Assembly: GCA_950295325.1 (NCBI GenBank)
Contig: OX485805.1
Coordinates: forward strand, 3,038,501-3,102,500
Source of the DNA: Polytrichum commune
Taxonomy: Eukaryota > Streptophyta > Polytrichopsida > Polytrichales > Polytrichaceae
DNA length: 64,000 bases
Reading direction: 5' to 3'
Part shown: positions 61,407 to 64,000 of the stretch, piece by piece
Layout of the letters: every line of letters begins with the position of its first letter
How positions within the stretch are numbered: the stretch's first letter is position 1
Notes under the pieces: model-generated
What the model was told of the DNA's origin: nothing
What the model saw: the letters and a program-made list of their open reading frames with translations, nothing else
The model's database searches: none
Position numbers and translations under genes: made by a program

Positions 61407-62224
61407 TGGATTCGCTTACTGAATCCCCGCTCTGCTGTAGAATGCCTAAATAAAGCACACCACAATGTGTAAGAAACCTCTTGAGATGAGCATTGCGGCA
61501 GTCATCAGAGGATGAGTCACAAAATTCGGAAACCTTTGAAAACAGAGACTCTGTAGATCATTAGGATTTAGTTGATAAGATATGTCGAATTTCAAGTATC
61601 CAGAAACCTCGCACTGAAATTGAGAGAAACTGGTGATAACGGTCACTTATCTACCAGAAGATATATACATGTGGACACTCGTACAAATTCCTTTCGAGAT
61701 AGATTGAGGAAAAACCTGTAGATCAGGCGGCCTGAGCTGTCGTCACTGTCAAAACTTGAGAATGAATGCCTTTGCTCCAACTGCGAGCAAGAGATCTTGG
61801 CAATGGTCGCGAATCCGGTCTACTCTTCATTCACCCCTTTGAATTTTATAGTATTTCTCTTCATCGTCGATCTGCTTCGCTGTCGAGTAACAGATAATCA
61901 CCTTCCCCTGTAGTGCGCTCTTGCAAATTAACTGCAGAATGAGATCTTCTGTCATAAAGACCAGGGACCGGACTAACTAACGTACAGCACCGAATGCTTA
62001 TAAACTCTTACCAAGGCACCGCTTTAAATTAGCTTTACGCCCCCTAGTCGTCGCTACAGAGCCAAGTAGTAGATGGAATCTATGTATGCTACTTTCGTTT
62101 CCTTTCCCCCTGTGGTATCATTTACATCAAATCCTGGCGCCGGGGACCAAAAGTAGCAGCAAGGTGTGGTACAGCTTAGAATGGCCTTCCGTGTCCTGAA
62201 TCACTCCCACTCACTCCGCCGCGC
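61407..62224 (-). promoter_or_regulatory. Probable 5' leader of the 5-phosphatase gene
   Basis: Directly upstream on the minus strand TTCTACAG (about 61429-61436) is a good acceptor 24-31 bases before the ATG, which suggests at least one intron in the untranslated leader. No open frame of note. Promoter position is unknown. Confidence 0.4.
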
Positions 62225-62715
62225 GAATCAAATGCCTTTGGAGATGAGATTCCATCAAAACCTGTAGACAGAGGCGGTGAGACAGTGAAGAACATGACAC
62301 AGATTCTGCTTACTAATGCTCGGCACAACACCTGTGCGTTCACTCAAACAAGTCTTTGCTGAGATTTGATTTCCAGATCCAGGGTCGCCTCCTCTGTGCG
62401 AATCCCAGGCACAATACACTAAACTAAACCTCCCGACTCAGCCAGAGTGAAGAAAGCGCTCGAAGCCAGAATGAAGCGTGTCAAGCCCCTTGAAGACGAG
62501 ATTTCCCAAACCTGTAGAAAGGAGGTAGTGGAAGTAGAAAATGAAACAGGTTCTGCTTAATGCTCCACAGCACAACACCTGCAAGTTCACTTGAACAAGA
62601 TTTGCTGAAATTGTCAAGATTTTCAGATCCAGCGTCGTATCCTTTGCGCAAAAGCCACGCACAATAAACTAAACTTTCCGACTCAGCCAGAATGAAGCGC
62701 TCCGACCGATCTCTT
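62225..62715 (-). repeat. Tandem duplication of about 250 bp upstream of the 5-phosphatase gene
   Basis: 62225-62465 and 62475-62715 are diverged direct copies: AAACCTGTAGA at 62259 and 62509, then GTTCACT.AA.CAAG, TTTCAGATCCAG.GTCG, CTAAACT..CCGACTCAGCC. A third partial copy may begin at about 61713 (AACCTGTAGATCAGG). On the gene's strand each copy carries CTACAGGTTT, so each could supply a leader splice donor (CTACAG|GTTT). Confidence 0.7.
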
Positions 62716-63964
62716 AACTTATCCTCCAACGACCGCTCTCACGCCCACAAGCCCCTTGCAAGCACGCACGCACGCGGGCACGCACAAACCAAGCACAGAA
62801 TCTCTCATAATTAATTAATCAACCACCGCTTTCCATCCACAATCATCGACACCAGCCAGCCAGCCTCTCCTCCACAGATCAATCCGCCACCACCAAATCT
62901 CGCGCAACAAGATCCGCAGTCTCAACACCTCCCCGCGCCTCCTCTCCCAAACTTCTCAAACCTCTTTACCTCTTAGTTACAAGTGCACAACACAACCTCG
63001 CTCCAGCACCACGAGGCCGTGTTCTTCCCTCGCAGATTGCTCCCCCCCGCTCTCATCTGTAAAAATGCACTCGACTCTCTCCCTTGCACAAAACACGCAC
63101 TACTAAAAAAAAAACCCTCCTCATCCCTCCCTCCTCTTCTTCTTCTTCCTCCACCTCCTCCTCCTCCTCCTCCCTCCTCTCCCCCTTCCCCTCTCGGTGG
63201 CAGGAAGAAGCTGTTAACAAGCAAAAAGAAGCCTCGCAGGTGGTGTGGCATCCGGACAAGAGACAAAGAAGAGAACAAAAGGACAATATCAAAAACGCTC
63301 CTACGCTTCCCAGCTTCCCCTTCTTAAACTACCTGCACTCTACGTAACTCCACTCTCCTCCAACTTCGTTCGCTGCAGTCTCCGTCACTCGTCCCGCTGT
63401 AAACTCCCTACTCTACTCTTGTACTCTACTCTTCTTTTTTCGACTCCTCCTCCCTCCCACCGCAGTCTGATGAGGTCCTGTATTGGCTACCTTCTGTTAC
63501 CTCGATGTTGTAGCGATGATACCGATATTGATGATGACGATGACGTTGTTTGTTCTTGTGTTCTGGCGGAGACCGTGGTTGATGAAATGAAAACCTTGAA
63601 CTAAGTTAGAGATCGGTGATGGTGCTGCGATGAACTTAGTGCTAGCTGCTGCCAACACGCCACTCCAGCCGTGCAGCCAGCTGCGAGTCTAAAGAAAGCT
63701 CTGCCGCAACAGACGAGCCGGAACGGCACCTCAGCGTCTCCCTTCCCTTCCCCTTCCCCTTTCCCTTCCTTTCCCTCTCGTTCCACTCTTTCATCCATCC
63801 ACGCCTCCGAGTTTCATCCCCGCTCCCGAAAAGCACCCCGCCCGCATGAGCCCCTCCCGCCATTACTCATCCCCGCCGTTTTCATCCGTCCACCACCACC
63901 CGCCCGCATCCATCCATGCCACGCCTTTCATCCATCCATCTGCCCTTGATTCCCTGCCACGACT
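62716..63964. other. Pyrimidine-rich upstream sequence
   Basis: A CT-rich plus strand with a (CTT)/(CCT) microsatellite at about 63128-63180. Many overlapping open frames on both strands (for example 62983-63327, 63245-63604 and 63671-63949) are Ser/Pro/Leu- or Gly/Glu/Arg-rich and follow from the composition, so none is called a gene. This is likely 5' flank or leader of the 5-phosphatase gene, or of a gene beyond the right edge. Confidence 0.45.
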
Positions 63965-63992
63965 TTCATGCATCCATGATCCATCCGACCCA
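63788..63992. repeat. CATCCAT-type short repeats
   Basis: CATCCATCC or CATCCATG occurs six or more times between 63788 and 63990, interspersed with CCGCCC words. Simple-sequence region at the window edge. Confidence 0.6.
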
Positions 63993-64000
63993 TATATGGC

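Noticed and set aside
62983-63949. Several Pro/Ser/Leu- or Glu/Gly-rich open frames at the right end
   Set aside because: They follow from a CT-rich strand and a trinucleotide microsatellite and overlap on both strands; none has a domain.

Overview
This is nuclear DNA from a plant. It holds four host genes in a matrix of AT-rich, transposon-derived sequence. The evidence for a plant is GT-AG introns of roughly 80-600 bases, a KIN8A-type kinesin, a plant-style inositol polyphosphate 5-phosphatase with a long insert, and Tourist-like, hAT, MULE-like, pogo and LINE debris. I cannot name the species. A seed-free land plant is a guess only.

Host genes, left to right: (1) a kinesin-8 motor gene on the minus strand (9171-15126; nine coding exons reconstructed, about 1022 aa); (2) a single-exon Ser/Thr protein kinase on the minus strand (43995-44996; 333 aa); (3) an alpha-N-terminal protein methyltransferase (NTM1/METTL11 family) on the plus strand (51932-54538; eight exons, 281 or 334 aa depending on start); (4) a type I inositol polyphosphate 5-phosphatase on the minus strand (57562-61406; ten coding exons, 547 aa), with a long duplicated leader/promoter region reaching toward the right end. 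Genes 3 and 4 converge. Nothing suggests that the four act in one pathway: they cover microtubule transport, signalling, N-terminal protein methylation and phosphoinositide turnover.

Repeats, left to right: 1-9 kb holds Tourist-like MITEs, a broken copy of the 3' part of the kinesin gene with a MITE in it, and a LINE with a pogo element nested in it at an intact TA site. 15-31 kb is mostly unrecognised AT-rich sequence, with a near-perfect 586-bp palindrome (22083-22668), a 943-bp inverted-repeat element (23420-24362) and a LINE scrap. 31.4-32.5 kb is a tandem array of units of about 175 bp. 35.9-37.05 kb is a hAT deletion derivative with a perfect 8-bp target duplication. 40-42.9 kb is a mosaic of fragments related to three of the four host genes of this window, with their introns. 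49.1-50.9 kb is a 1761-bp foldback/MULE-like element with long, nearly identical arms and an 8-9 bp target duplication.

The most unusual features are the host-gene mosaic at 40-42.9 kb, the kinesin-exon fragment whose intact paralogue gives a MITE empty site (1.1-1.9 kb), the duplicated splice-donor region in kinesin intron 1, and the two long hairpins. I found no RNA gene that I would defend, no CRISPR array and no evidence of a wholly new biological system.
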